A stretch of DNA of 64,000 bases, from positions 1 through 64,000 of the forward strand of contig NZ_CAJTLL010000003.1 of the NCBI RefSeq assembly GCF_910577135.1. Reading direction: 5' to 3'. The translations under genes and the position numbers were made by a program. Source of the stretch: an uncultured Helicobacter sp. GTDB lineage: Bacteria > Campylobacterota > Campylobacteria > Campylobacterales > Helicobacteraceae. The number at the start of each line of letters is the position of its first letter. Position 1 is the first letter of the stretch. Below the pieces are notes generated by a model that was not told the DNA's origin, did not search any database, and saw only the letters and a program-made list of their open reading frames with translations. Positions 27,435 to 37,542 of this stretch are shown here, piece by piece.

Positions 27435-27881
27435 AAATTGCCCCCTTGTGCTAAAAATAAATAATCCAAAACTTCTTTCACAAGCGAAGTATATCTTTAC
27501 TTACTAATTAAATGGAATCTCATTGTGAAGAGAAATGATAGCATTTGTGAATGAGATGATGGGTTTTGCTTCTTAACAAACACTACTTTGCTGAAATTTG
27601 AGATTCTTTAATATTTTATATGTGGGTTGAGCGTATCTTACCCTAGAGAATCTATACTTTTTAAAACTCACTTTGTAGGTGTGGAGTGAGAGGGTAACCC
27701 AGCGAACACTTCGTGCGTATGATAGAATAAAGCGTAGCTTGAGTTATAAGTGCGTGCTTTTGTCCTCAAGGGCTATCACCCTTTGCAAGATTAAATCCCT
27801 TCGAGATTGAATGGTGCGAAGCAGGAATCTACTTCCTGCAAAGCAAGACCCTTGCTTGCAAATAGTATAGGCATTAAAGGC
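27435..27881. other. intergenic region with hairpins
   Basis: No gene. Close to the fur stop are two perfect 7-bp hairpins: GCAGGAA/TTCCTGC (27821-27839) and AAGCAAG/CTTGCTT (27841-27857). They could terminate fur transcription or be small mobile repeats. AGGGTAACCCAGCGA at 27691 recurs with one change at 37351. Confidence 0.5.
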
Positions 27882-28337
27882 TTAAAGCCCTTGACATTTG
27901 GAACATTTCACAAAAAGTCGCATATCGTGGCTAATAAGGTTTGCGCCAAATTGCTTTGCTACTTCAAGCTGTAATCGCTCAATCTCTGTATCAACAAACT
28001 CAATAATATCCCCACAGCTAAGGCAAATAATATGATCGTGATGCTCTTTTGCTGCTATTTCATAACGTCTTCCACTTTTATCCGCTTCAAGTGCGGTGAT
28101 AAAATGCTCTTTCTCAAGAAAGTTGAGGATTCTATATACTGATGAGATACTCGTATTTTTATCCGTTGTTTTGATGATGTTAGTAATCTCTTCAGGGCTT
28201 AAGTGTGTGCCACTTTTATACAAAACAGCGACTATTTCTTCTCGTTGTTTAGAGTTTTTAAGCCCATTTTTTTTAATAGAACTCCGTAGTCTGTCTAAAA
28301 TTGAATCAAGTGTTTCTAAACGATGATTGGCATTCAT
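27882..28337 (-). CDS. fur: ferric uptake regulator
   Basis: 151 residues with the Fur winged helix (KNSKQREEIVAVLYKSGTHLSPEE, SISSVYRILNFLEKE) and dimerisation domain (HHDHIICLSCGDIIEF, then CSKC at the end for the structural zinc). Fur controls iron uptake and storage genes in response to Fe(II), and in Helicobacter also in the iron-free form. AAGGAGGG precedes the start. The upstream 300 bases are very AT-rich and could hold autoregulatory Fur sites. PerR at 43.9 kb is its paralogue. Confidence 0.95.
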   Translation of the reverse strand: MNANHRLETLDSILDRLRSSIKKNGLKNSKQREEIVAVLYKSGTHLSPEEITNIIKTTDKNTSISSVYRILNFLEKEHFITALEADKSGRRYEIAAKEHHDHIICLSCGDIIEFVDTEIERLQLEVAKQFGANLISHDMRLFVKCSKCQGL

Positions 28338-28641
28338 AATACCCTCCTTATCTTTCGTGTCATATTTGTAGGAATGTTAGGATTCTTACTTTGCTAAGAA
28401 TTATAGCAATAAAATATATACAGAAATGTAAATAAGAAGGCTTATCATAATAAAATATTACGCTGTTAGCCAAAAATGTGCATTTTTTTAACAAAATACG
28501 CTGTTTTTATGATGTTTTTATGATATTTACAAAGAGATATGATGAATGAGAAATTTGTAAATAAAAATATGGCACAATACTCACCATAGTTTTAATATGA
28601 TTTCACCTTCAAGCAATCACAAAATACAAGGAGCACAATCA
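28338..28641. other. divergent promoter region of fur and tlpD
   Basis: AT-rich intergenic DNA with no gene. It contains ATCATAATAAAATATTAC near 28,445, loosely like a Fur-type AT palindrome, and a tandem GTTTTTATGAT near 28,503. I could not settle a promoter for either gene. Confidence 0.4.
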
Positions 28642-30009
28642 ATGTTTAACTCTAAGATACTTCAACGACAGATAATAGAAAAAGATGCGCAAATTGCACG
28701 TCTTATGCAAGAACTTAAAATGTATAAATCTCTTGTAGAGTTTTCTCAAGCTGAGGCAATTGTAGGAATAAAAGGGAATGAAGTAGTATATAAAAACAAT
28801 GTTGCTCAGGGACTTGTAAACCTTCATCACCTTGTCCCTCAACTTAATGAAAAAGCCACACACGCAAATTGTATGCATAATGAATATAGCGTTACACATA
28901 TGCGAATTGATGACACTATGTATTATTCAATTCTTCCTCTTAATACCCTTACAGATTCAAGCTCTGGCACAAATCTTTTTGAAGTCTATACCAAGAGCCT
29001 TAAAACAGGTGTTACCGAAACTCAAGCTTCCCTACAAGATGTCCTTACAGAATCAAATGCTGTAGCTGAATATTCTGTGAAAGCTGCTGAATCTGCCGAA
29101 GACGGCTTAGGTATGAGTGCAAAAGCCTTAGAAGAAATAGAAGTGCTTTATGAAAAAATGCAGGTTGCCTCTGATTTAGTAAATTCTCTCACACAACGCA
29201 GTAATGAAATCACAAGCGTGATTTCTCTTATTGATGATATTGCCGATCAAACTAACCTCCTAGCACTTAATGCTGCCATTGAAGCAGCAAGAGCAGGAGA
29301 ACACGGGCGAGGCTTTGCTGTGGTCGCCGATGAGGTGCGAAAATTGGCTGAAAAGACACAAAAAGCGACAAGAGAAATTGCCGTGGTGGTTAAATCTATG
29401 CAGCAAGAGGCTAATGACATTCAAACAAGCACTGAAGAAACAAACGAAGCCACAGGGAATGTGCGTGAAGGTGTGGCAAAACTCCATAGCCTTGTCAATA
29501 ATCTTAAAGTGGGAAGCCTTATTACCAAATACAATACCTTTAACTTAAGCAATAGAATCTTCTGTGTATTGGCAAAGCTTGACCACGTAGTGTATAAAAA
29601 TAATCTTTACTCTTATATCTTTGGCTTGGCAGATAGCTTTAATTGCGTTGATCATCATAACTGCCGCTTGGGCAAATGGTATTTTGAAGGTGATGGCAAG
29701 GCAACATTTGCAAATACACAAGGATACAAGGCGCTTGATACATTCCACGCAGGGGTGCATACTGAAGCTATTACACTTGCACAAACCTTCGCTGATGAAA
29801 CTCAAAGCTGCCCAAAAAGCTTTATAGACGCTAGAATCTTAGCAATGGAGCAAAATTCTGATGGCGTTATGAAATCTATTGTAGAGATGTATAACGAAAA
29901 ACGCGAAGAAGTGCTCAATGAAATCAAACAATTAGAATCCGAAATAGTGCAAACTGAACACACCTCAACAGCCCTTCCAAACGCACAACATGAGACAAAA
30001 GAATCATAA
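28642..30009 (+). CDS. tlpD: soluble chemoreceptor with CZB zinc-binding domain (TlpD type)
   Basis: 455 residues; ATG 28642 follows AAGGAG. No membrane segment. An N-terminal coiled coil precedes a short domain, then the signalling hairpin [18 protein letters not shown] near residue 200. The C-terminal CZB domain has its zinc ligands: LDHVVYK (about 311), [10 protein letters not shown] and HAGVHTEA. H. pylori TlpD, of the same design, mediates cytoplasmic sensing of oxidants and energy state and CheA signalling. An 80-base piece of the hairpin is nearly identical in DNA to the receptor at 21815. The PBP gene follows after 15 bases. Confidence 0.9.
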   Translation: MFNSKILQRQIIEKDAQIARLMQELKMYKSLVEFSQAEAIVGIKGNEVVYKNNVAQGLVNLHHLVPQLNEKATHANCMHNEYSVTHMRIDDTMYYSILPLNTLTDSSSGTNLFEVYTKSLKTGVTETQASLQDVLTESNAVAEYSVKAAESAEDGLGMSAKALEEIEVLYEKMQVASDLVNSLTQRSNEITSVISLIDDIADQTNLLALNAAIEAARAGEHGRGFAVVADEVRKLAEKTQKATREIAVVVKSMQQEANDIQTSTEETNEATGNVREGVAKLHSLVNNLKVGSLITKYNTFNLSNRIFCVLAKLDHVVYKNNLYSYIFGLADSFNCVDHHNCRLGKWYFEGDGKATFANTQGYKALDTFHAGVHTEAITLAQTFADETQSCPKSFIDARILAMEQNSDGVMKSIVEMYNEKREEVLNEIKQLESEIVQTEHTSTALPNAQHETKES

Positions 30010-30024
30010 GGAATGCGATAATTT

Positions 30025-32031
30025 ATGTGGCGGGGTATAAAGTATAGTTTTTTTGTGCTTTCTGTTGCTCTGGGTATAGGCGTATGCGCCTATCTTATCA
30101 AGCTTTTTTATGATGTAGAAACCGAAGTGAATAAGATTAAAAACTATCGTTTTTCATTTGCCTCACAAATCGTAGATAGAAAAGATAGGCTGATTGCTAA
30201 TGTTTTTACTGATGAAAATTTTAGATTCTATGCTACTTTTGATGAAATTCCCCCACGTGTGATAGAATCTCTGCTTGCCGTAGAAGATACATTATTTTTT
30301 GAACATATTGGTATCAATCCCGATGCTATATCGCGCGCTATGCTCAAAAACATTAAGAGTATGCGCTATGTTGAAGGTGGAAGCACTCTCACACAGCAGC
30401 TTATTAAAAATATCATTCTAAGTCCTGAAAAAACATTGAAGCGCAAACTCACAGAAGTAATGCTTGCCATCCATATTGAGCGGCATTTGAGCAAGGAAAA
30501 AATCTTAGAGCTTTATCTTAATCGCATTTCATTTGGACACGGCTATCACGGTATCAAAACGGCTGCATTAGGGTATTTTCACAAAACCCTAAATGAATTA
30601 ACGCTCAAAGAAATCTGTATGCTTGTAGGTCTGCCCAAAGCCCCAAGCTTCTATGACCCAACTAAAAATAAAGAATATTCAATAGCAAGGGCAAATGATA
30701 TTATTGATAGGCTCTATGATATTGGTTGGATTAGCAAAGAAGAGCAGCAAAGTGCGCTCAATGAGGTGCCAGAGGTATATAATCAAACACTTACGCAAAA
30801 TGTAGCTCCTTATGTTGTAGATGAAGTTTTGCGTGAATTAGCACATATTGAGGATTTAAAGACAGGCGGATATTATATTAAGCTCAATATTGACCTTGAC
30901 TATCAGTTTGCCGCACAAGAAGCTCTTATTTATGGCTATGAGCAAATCAATAAACGTCTTATAGAACGCTATCCTAAAACATTTACAGATTTTGATTTTA
31001 GCAATGACACACTTAATGGGGCAATGGTGGTTACAGATACGCATACAGGCGATATACTCGCACTTGTAGGTGGGGTAGATTATGTGAAAAATAAATTTAA
31101 TCGTGCCACACAAGCTAAAAGACAGCTTGGTAGCTCTATCAAGCCCTTTATCTATCAAAGTGCATTTGATAAGGGTGAGTCTCCGGCTACTTTTGTGCCA
31201 GATGTGCCACGTAAATTTGTTACCAAAGGCGCAGCAGAAGTAGCAAGTGATGACACACAAGAAAGTGAAGCCGAAGAATGGCGCCCATCAAACTATACAA
31301 CAAGATTCAATGGCTTTATGACACTTAAAGACGCGCTCCGCACATCAAGCAATCTTGCTACGATTAATCTTGTGGATCAAAATATCGGCTTCAGTAAGGT
31401 GTATCAAGCCCTTAAAAATGATGGTTTTGAGAATCTCCCTGAAAATATGTCTATCGTACTTGGAAGCTTTGAGCTCTCACCCCTTCAAGCAGCACGGCAA
31501 TACTCTTTGTTTTCAAATTATGGTACTATCCTTAAACCCGCTCTTATAGAATCTGTGATAAACAAAAGTGGGGAGAATATATATAGCTCCCCTAGAGAAT
31601 CTCGCCATATCACCACTGCAGCCCAAGCGTTTCTAACAATTGATATTTTACGCGATGTGGTTAATCGCGGCACAGGCGCAAGAGCTAGAATGAATGGCTT
31701 AGAAGTCGCAGGTAAAACAGGCACATCAAATCGCAATATAGATGCGTGGTTTTGTGGCTTTACCCCTGATGTACAGGCTATCGTGTGGTATGGACGTGAT
31801 GATAATACACCCATAGGACCACACGAATCTGGCGGTATTGTGGCTCCTCCAGCATTTGCATATTTTTTCTCTAAAGTGCTTACCTTTGACCCGGGCATCA
31901 CACGTAAATTCCAAATTCCTGAGGGCGTGAAATTCAAAACCCTTGATTATGGGGATTTTTACTATACAGATAATTCACCCTTACCGGTTAAAAAGCCTAT
32001 TGCCAATATTGAAGAAGAACTTTTATTCTAG
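30025..32031 (+). CDS. pbpA: penicillin-binding protein 1A
   Basis: 668 residues: N-terminal membrane anchor, GT51 glycosyltransferase (EDTLFFEHIGI near 88 with catalytic Glu; EGGSTLTQQLIKN near 117), then transpeptidase with Ser370 in SSIKPF, the SSN motif near 441-443 and KTGTSN from Lys564. It polymerises and cross-links peptidoglycan. The start has only a weak upstream site; it follows tlpD by 15 bases. Confidence 0.93.
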   Translation: MWRGIKYSFFVLSVALGIGVCAYLIKLFYDVETEVNKIKNYRFSFASQIVDRKDRLIANVFTDENFRFYATFDEIPPRVIESLLAVEDTLFFEHIGINPDAISRAMLKNIKSMRYVEGGSTLTQQLIKNIILSPEKTLKRKLTEVMLAIHIERHLSKEKILELYLNRISFGHGYHGIKTAALGYFHKTLNELTLKEICMLVGLPKAPSFYDPTKNKEYSIARANDIIDRLYDIGWISKEEQQSALNEVPEVYNQTLTQNVAPYVVDEVLRELAHIEDLKTGGYYIKLNIDLDYQFAAQEALIYGYEQINKRLIERYPKTFTDFDFSNDTLNGAMVVTDTHTGDILALVGGVDYVKNKFNRATQAKRQLGSSIKPFIYQSAFDKGESPATFVPDVPRKFVTKGAAEVASDDTQESEAEEWRPSNYTTRFNGFMTLKDALRTSSNLATINLVDQNIGFSKVYQALKNDGFENLPENMSIVLGSFELSPLQAARQYSLFSNYGTILKPALIESVINKSGENIYSSPRESRHITTAAQAFLTIDILRDVVNRGTGARARMNGLEVAGKTGTSNRNIDAWFCGFTPDVQAIVWYGRDDNTPIGPHESGGIVAPPAFAYFFSKVLTFDPGITRKFQIPEGVKFKTLDYGDFYYTDNSPLPVKKPIANIEEELLF

Positions 32032-32091
32032 CTTAAATCCTTTTTTACTTAAAACTCGTTACAATAGCAAAAATAAAAACAAGGATAAGTG

Positions 32092-32637
32092 ATGAGACTA
32101 AAAATGCAGCACGCTCCATATATTGCAAACAAAATCAGTATTGATGTAGGTAATGCTCCCCAAATTGAGCTTTTAGCCCCTATCGCTAATATCGCTCAAA
32201 ATGCACTTGAAGTTTTGCAAAATAATATTCAAAAGGAACTTGCCATTGATGAAAAAGTGCGTGAGATTCTCGAAGAACGAAGCGATGAAATTGAAGATTT
32301 TGGAATGGATGAGCGTGAACTTTTTAGAATGTGTAAGCGACAAATTGCCAAAGAGCAGAATTTTTATCTCGCGTGGGAAGAGCGATGTAGCGATATTTCT
32401 CATCAAATTCTTGCTGCTATAATTCCTCTTATCCGTTTTGATGTATCTGAAACCATTGTGAAAAATATTATTTTTAAAGCCATTAATGAATATTCAAAAA
32501 TTTATGAAAAAGCAGAAGATGCCGTGGTCGAAAAGCTCAAAAAATACAAAAGAAAGCTCGTTTATGGGACAGAGGAATATGATATTGTCTTTGGGAAACT
32601 TTATGAAGAAGAATTGCGTAAAAGAGGACTTTTATGA
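32092..32637 (+). CDS. DUF507 family protein
   Basis: 181 residues from ATG 32092, with AAGGAT 5 bases upstream (a GTG at 32089 is less likely). The protein is helical and highly charged (IDEKVREILEERSDEIEDFGMDERELFRM), the pattern of DUF507 proteins of Campylobacterota. Function unknown. The stop overlaps the carA start by four bases (ATGA), so it probably shares a transcript with pyrimidine/arginine biosynthesis. Confidence 0.85.
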   Translation: MRLKMQHAPYIANKISIDVGNAPQIELLAPIANIAQNALEVLQNNIQKELAIDEKVREILEERSDEIEDFGMDERELFRMCKRQIAKEQNFYLAWEERCSDISHQILAAIIPLIRFDVSETIVKNIIFKAINEYSKIYEKAEDAVVEKLKKYKRKLVYGTEEYDIVFGKLYEEELRKRGLL

Positions 32638-33776
32638 GCCAGAATCTTACAGATGTCAATCTCTATTTTGCCAATGGCTTGCATATTAAGGCAAAAAGCT
32701 TTGGTGCGCAGGGGACTTTCATAGGTGAAGTAGTATTTAACACCTCTATGACGGGCTACCAAGAAATCATCACTGATCCTAGCTATTCAGGGCAACTTGT
32801 CGTATTGAGTATGCCAGAGATTGGCATAGTAGGCACAAATGCTAAAGATTCAGAATCTGCAAAATGCTCTTGTGTGGGGATTATTGTAGCTTCTTATAAT
32901 GATTTTACTTCAAATTTCCGCTCAGAACAGAGTTTGGCAGATTATCTTAAAAATCATAATATTATGGGAATCTGCAATGTCGATACACGCAAACTCATTA
33001 AAATGCTCACCCATCAAGGTGCAATGATGATGATTGCCTCCACACAGCTCTCACACCTAAACGAACTAAAAAACATCTTAGAACAAACCCCAAGTATTGA
33101 GCAGGTTAATTTGATTAAAGAAGTTTCCACGCAAATGCCCTACACACATAAAGATTCTATATTCGATTTCACACAGCTTGATTTTGCCACACCTCCCACG
33201 CCTCGCGCAAAGGTTATTGCCATTGACTTTGGCACAAAGACAAATATCCTTAATGAACTTTGTGCAGTGGGCTTAGAAGTAGAAGTTATGCCGCATAACT
33301 TTGAAGCTGATAAAATTCTTAGCCGCTTCCACAAAGGCGAGATACAAGGCGTATTTTTGTCTAATGGTCCAGGCGATCCCCTTATGCTCCATAATGAAAT
33401 CGCGCAAATCAAAAAGCTTATAGAATCTTCCATACCCATTTTTGGTATCTGTCTTGGACATCAGCTTCTATCTATCGCACACGGTTATCCCACCTATAAG
33501 CTTAAGTTTGGACATCACGGCAGCAATCACCCGATTAAAAACCTTCAAACCGGAGCCGTAGAAATCACGGCACAAAATCATAATTATTGTGTGCCTGAAA
33601 CTATTGCAAAGATTGCTACTATCACGCATCGTAATCTTTTTGATTGCACGATTGAAGGTGTAGCTTATAAAGATAAGCCTATTTTTTCTGTCCAGCACCA
33701 CCCCGAAGCAAGCCCGGGACCAAAAGAAGCAAGGATACTTTTTGAATCTTTTGCTAAATTATGTATAAAAGCATAA
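32634..33776 (+). CDS. carA: carbamoyl-phosphate synthase small subunit
   Basis: 380 residues. N-terminal CarA domain (FIGEVVFNTSMTGYQEI, ITDPSYSGQ) and class I glutamine amidotransferase with Cys273 in GICLGHQLL and the His/Glu of HHPEASPG near 355. It releases ammonia from glutamine for CarB, feeding arginine and pyrimidine synthesis. carB is not adjacent here. Confidence 0.95.
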   Translation: MSQNLTDVNLYFANGLHIKAKSFGAQGTFIGEVVFNTSMTGYQEIITDPSYSGQLVVLSMPEIGIVGTNAKDSESAKCSCVGIIVASYNDFTSNFRSEQSLADYLKNHNIMGICNVDTRKLIKMLTHQGAMMMIASTQLSHLNELKNILEQTPSIEQVNLIKEVSTQMPYTHKDSIFDFTQLDFATPPTPRAKVIAIDFGTKTNILNELCAVGLEVEVMPHNFEADKILSRFHKGEIQGVFLSNGPGDPLMLHNEIAQIKKLIESSIPIFGICLGHQLLSIAHGYPTYKLKFGHHGSNHPIKNLQTGAVEITAQNHNYCVPETIAKIATITHRNLFDCTIEGVAYKDKPIFSVQHHPEASPGPKEARILFESFAKLCIKA

Positions 33777-33893
33777 TCTTGTAACTCAAAGTATTTTTAC
33801 ACTTTATATCTTTTTACAATCAAGAGTAAATTTTGCTTCCCCTAATATTCCACGATAATAAAAATGGCTAAGCAGCCTTGGTTTTACTTGATT

Positions 33894-36539
33894 TTATCTT
33901 AAAGATTCTTTTGCCATATTTTTAGCGAGTTCCATTGCCTCATTGATTTTAGCTAAGTCCTTGCCTCCAGCGGTGGCAAAGTCATCTCTCCCCCCGCCAT
34001 TGCCTCCTAGCTTTAATGCGACTGCCTTTACCCACTCTCCTGCCTTCAAAGACACATTTTTCACCCCTGCGGTAATGGCAATCTTATTATCAACAACACT
34101 TAGTAATAAAATCGCTACTTTTTCATTCTCATTTTTTGCCCTATCGACCGCTTCTTTTGCTGCCTTTGCGTCTATCTCAAGCTTTGAGACGATTAATTTT
34201 ATGCCATTTATTTCTTCAAAATCAAGGCTTTTAATGCTCTGCTTTGCGGCGGCTACCTTTTCTTTTAGCTCATTTAGCTGCGCTTTTAGCTTCATAATGC
34301 CTTGTGATAAATCCTGTGCTTTGAGCATCTCCTTTGCTTCGCTGATAGCTTTTAGCGCATCTTTACCATAAAGATACGCCGCATTCCCGCATACTGCTTC
34401 AATACGTCTTACCCCACTAGAGACACTACTTTCTTTGACAATATAAAAGCTGCCAATCTGCGCGGTATTTGATACGTGGATTCCCCCGCATAGCTCAATA
34501 GAATCTCCAAAGCTAATTACCCTCACATTCTCGCCATATTTCTCTCCAAAGAGCGCCATTGCGCCCTTCGCCTTTGCCTCATTTATGCCCATAGTCTCGC
34601 ACTCTTGGGGGCTTCCTGCACAGATGAGGGCATTGACTAAAGATTCTATCCTTTCTAGCTCTGCTTTTGTAATCGCCTTAGGGTGGGAGAAATCAAACCT
34701 CAAACGTGTATCTTCCACAAGGCTACCTGCTTGAGCGATATGCTCTCCTAGAATCTTGCGCAAAGCAAAGTGTAGCAAATGCGTAGCGGAATGGTGCTTG
34801 ATGATTTCTAAACGCGAATTATCTACTTGTGCGATGATATTATCTCCCGCACTAATGGGCTTTAAAGCCTTGATATGTGAGAGATTAAGCCCAAAGTATT
34901 TTTGTGTATCAAGCACTTGTGCGATGATGTGTTGATTGTGAGAATCCTTACTCCCCTCATAGGATTTATTTACCTCAAGCAATATGCCTTTATCACCTAT
35001 TGGTCCGCCAGATTCAGGATAAAAAGGTGTAGATGCTAGCATTACCCAGCCCTCGCTATTTGCCGCTAAAGTATCAATCATCTTAAAATCGCTATCAAGT
35101 AATGCTAAAATTGTGCTTTCCTCACACATTTTTTCATAGCCCACAAAGACATTTTCACCAAATTTTTCTAAAAACACATTGAAGTCGCCCTCTTTATTTT
35201 TATCCCCACTACCTTTCCAACTCGCCTTAGAGCGGCTTTTCTGTGTGTTCATACAAGATTCAAAAGCTTTCAAATCCACCTCTATGCCCTTATCGCGCAG
35301 CATATCCTGTGTCAAATCAAGCGGAAAGCCATAGGTATCATAGAGTTTGAAAGCCACATTACCATCAAAAAGCCCTTTTGTGCGGGATAGTTCCTTGCTA
35401 AAAAGCTCCATACCTGATTCAATAGTTTCAAAGAATCTTGTCTCCTCATTTTTGCATTGCTCCATTATCGCATTTTTGCGCTCCAATAAAAAGCCATAAT
35501 GCTCTCCCATACTCTCACACACGGATTTAACAACCTCAAATAAAAAGGGCTTTCTCAAGCCTAGCAAATAGCCGTGTCGCACCGCACGGCGTAAGATTCT
35601 CCGCAGGACATAGCCGCGCCCCTCTCTGTCAAAATTCACCCCTTGGGCTAAGAGAAATGCTACACTTCTAGCGTGGTCGGCTATCACGCGAAAGGAAGCG
35701 CTTGTGTGCCTTAGCTCCCCTACATTAGAATCTGTCATTTTTAATAGCTCATCTTCGTGGTAATAACGCTTATTTGTGAGGCTTTCAATACTCTTCATCA
35801 AGGGCGCAAAAAGACTTGTATCAAAATTATTAAGCTTTTTTTCTAGCAGGGCTACTACCCGCTCTAAGCCCATACCTGTGTCAATGCTAGGTTTAGGCAG
35901 GGGTGTGCGTATGCCATCTTTTTGCTCATATTGCATAAAGACAAGATTCCATATCTCTAGGAATCTATCTCCCTCGCCGCCGAAATAATCCTCGCTTGAG
36001 TGGAAAAACTCAGCCCCTTGATCAACATAAATCTCGCTACAAGGTCCGCAAGGTCCTGTATCTCCCATCTGCCAAAAGTTATCTTTATCGCCCATTCTTT
36101 TGATACGCTCTGGCGAAATATGCTCACACCATAGGCTAAAAGACTCATCATCGCTCTCGTGAATGGTTACATACAAAAGCGACTTATCAAAACCTAAGAC
36201 TTGCGTTACAAACTCCCACGCATAGGCTATCGCGTCCTTTTTGAAATAATTGCCAAAGCTAAAATTTCCTAACATTTCAAAAAGCGTATGATGACGTGCG
36301 GTGTAGCCGACATTTTCTAAATCGTTATGTTTGCCTCCTGCACGGATACACAGCTGCGAACTCGTGGCTTTTGGTGGAGTAGGTATAGGAATCTTGCCTG
36401 TGAAAATGTCCTTAAACTGCACCATTCCCGCATTGGTAAAAAGCAAACTCGCATCATCTGGCACAAGCGGCATAGAATCATAAATTTTATGCCCCCTTTG
36501 CGCGAAAAAGTCTAAATACAACTGACGAATATCCCTCAT
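33894..36539 (-). CDS. alaS: alanyl-tRNA synthetase
   Basis: 881 residues, the normal length. The N-terminal catalytic core begins DIRQLYLDFFAQRGHKI; the editing domain has HHSATHLLHFAL (near 584) and CGGIHVSNTAQIG (near 683), which bind zinc and clear mischarged Ser and Gly; the C-terminal part ends in the Gly-rich KLGGNGGGRDDFATAGG. Charges tRNA-Ala. The PAP2 gene lies just upstream on the same strand. Confidence 0.96.
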   Translation of the reverse strand: MRDIRQLYLDFFAQRGHKIYDSMPLVPDDASLLFTNAGMVQFKDIFTGKIPIPTPPKATSSQLCIRAGGKHNDLENVGYTARHHTLFEMLGNFSFGNYFKKDAIAYAWEFVTQVLGFDKSLLYVTIHESDDESFSLWCEHISPERIKRMGDKDNFWQMGDTGPCGPCSEIYVDQGAEFFHSSEDYFGGEGDRFLEIWNLVFMQYEQKDGIRTPLPKPSIDTGMGLERVVALLEKKLNNFDTSLFAPLMKSIESLTNKRYYHEDELLKMTDSNVGELRHTSASFRVIADHARSVAFLLAQGVNFDREGRGYVLRRILRRAVRHGYLLGLRKPFLFEVVKSVCESMGEHYGFLLERKNAIMEQCKNEETRFFETIESGMELFSKELSRTKGLFDGNVAFKLYDTYGFPLDLTQDMLRDKGIEVDLKAFESCMNTQKSRSKASWKGSGDKNKEGDFNVFLEKFGENVFVGYEKMCEESTILALLDSDFKMIDTLAANSEGWVMLASTPFYPESGGPIGDKGILLEVNKSYEGSKDSHNQHIIAQVLDTQKYFGLNLSHIKALKPISAGDNIIAQVDNSRLEIIKHHSATHLLHFALRKILGEHIAQAGSLVEDTRLRFDFSHPKAITKAELERIESLVNALICAGSPQECETMGINEAKAKGAMALFGEKYGENVRVISFGDSIELCGGIHVSNTAQIGSFYIVKESSVSSGVRRIEAVCGNAAYLYGKDALKAISEAKEMLKAQDLSQGIMKLKAQLNELKEKVAAAKQSIKSLDFEEINGIKLIVSKLEIDAKAAKEAVDRAKNENEKVAILLLSVVDNKIAITAGVKNVSLKAGEWVKAVALKLGGNGGGRDDFATAGGKDLAKINEAMELAKNMAKESLR

Positions 36540-36552
36540 TTACGCTCCTTGC

Positions 36553-37146
36553 TTAAAACCTATATAAAACATTGAGACTCACGGATGTGTTTCCTTGGAC
36601 GTCATTTTCAATATTGGGGAGGATAATTGTGTTTTTAGGCTGATACTGCTTTGTGAAGACCCATGAAAATCCCCACGCGATTAACGCCCCCGCACTCACT
36701 TGCAATATAGAATGCTTCTTTGCCTCTACTCTTGAAGCAGCTGTAAGCACAGCCAAAATCCCCACAGGAATGGCAGGTTTCCACCCATAGCGATAATACA
36801 CATATCCTGCCGCGCTAAAAGCCCCCGCTGCGTGTCCGCTGGGCATACCTTTCCAATCATCACAACACGGTCTTTTTGCCCAATTAAGCGCATAACCCTC
36901 ATTGTGCAAACTACTAAGCCCATATTTGATACCTTCAACTACAAGCTGTGTGCTTAATGTCCCGAGTGCTAACTCCCCCACACCCTCATAATCCTCCATT
37001 GCTACGGATACTACCATCACATATAAAGGGAGTAATCTAAAGACATCACCAAATTGCTCGAATTGATTTTCTCGTGCAGCATTTGCTGATGTAGAAAAAC
37101 ACAGCATAAAAACACAAAACAATCCTCGCACACACAATCTTCTCAT
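36553..37146 (-). CDS. PAP2-family lipid phosphatase
   Basis: 197 residues. A signal peptide-like N-terminus (LFCVFMLCFSTSANA), then the three PAP2 motifs: KRP, PSGHAAG and SRVEAKKHSILQV. This acid-phosphatase fold removes phosphate from lipids on the outer face of the inner membrane; Helicobacter relatives (LpxE, LpxF) act on lipid A. Which lipid this one uses cannot be told. GGATAGAG precedes the start; alaS follows after 13 bases. Confidence 0.85.
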   Translation of the reverse strand: MRRLCVRGLFCVFMLCFSTSANAARENQFEQFGDVFRLLPLYVMVVSVAMEDYEGVGELALGTLSTQLVVEGIKYGLSSLHNEGYALNWAKRPCCDDWKGMPSGHAAGAFSAAGYVYYRYGWKPAIPVGILAVLTAASRVEAKKHSILQVSAGALIAWGFSWVFTKQYQPKNTIILPNIENDVQGNTSVSLNVLYRF

Positions 37147-37542
37147 CTCTATCCTTATTTATGCAAAATAAATGCGCCATTATAGAATTTAAACCTTAAA
37201 AAACTCACTTAAGCAAATGTATCTTATTACCCTTAAATGGGATTTGCAATGGAGGATAGGCACAAAGTGTAGAGGCTTGAGTGCATATCCTCGTGGCTTC
37301 GCTGCTGTGAGATTTTACAAGTTAAGAGATTCTGCAATTAAAATTTTAAAAGGGTAATCCAGCGATTACGCCATTTTTGCACAAAGCAGAACAAGTAAAG
37401 GCGTATATTGGAAGCCGCAATGGGAAAACAACATAGTCTAGTAAAAAGCACAATGAATCTCTTAAGGAGCAAAAATGTGCCTATAGATAGCTAAAGCTAA
37501 ACTTGATTTATACTTATGCAAAAGGTTTGGATTCTTAAATTC
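37147..37542. other. intergenic region without genes
   Basis: Contains GTAATCCAGCGATTAC (a 6-bp hairpin at 37354-37369), part of a 15-base motif shared with 27691. No coding frame of note on either strand. Confidence 0.45.

Noticed and set aside
28338..28641. A defined Fur box upstream of fur
   Set aside because: AT-rich palindrome-like sequence is present, but in DNA of this composition it is not distinguishable from background.
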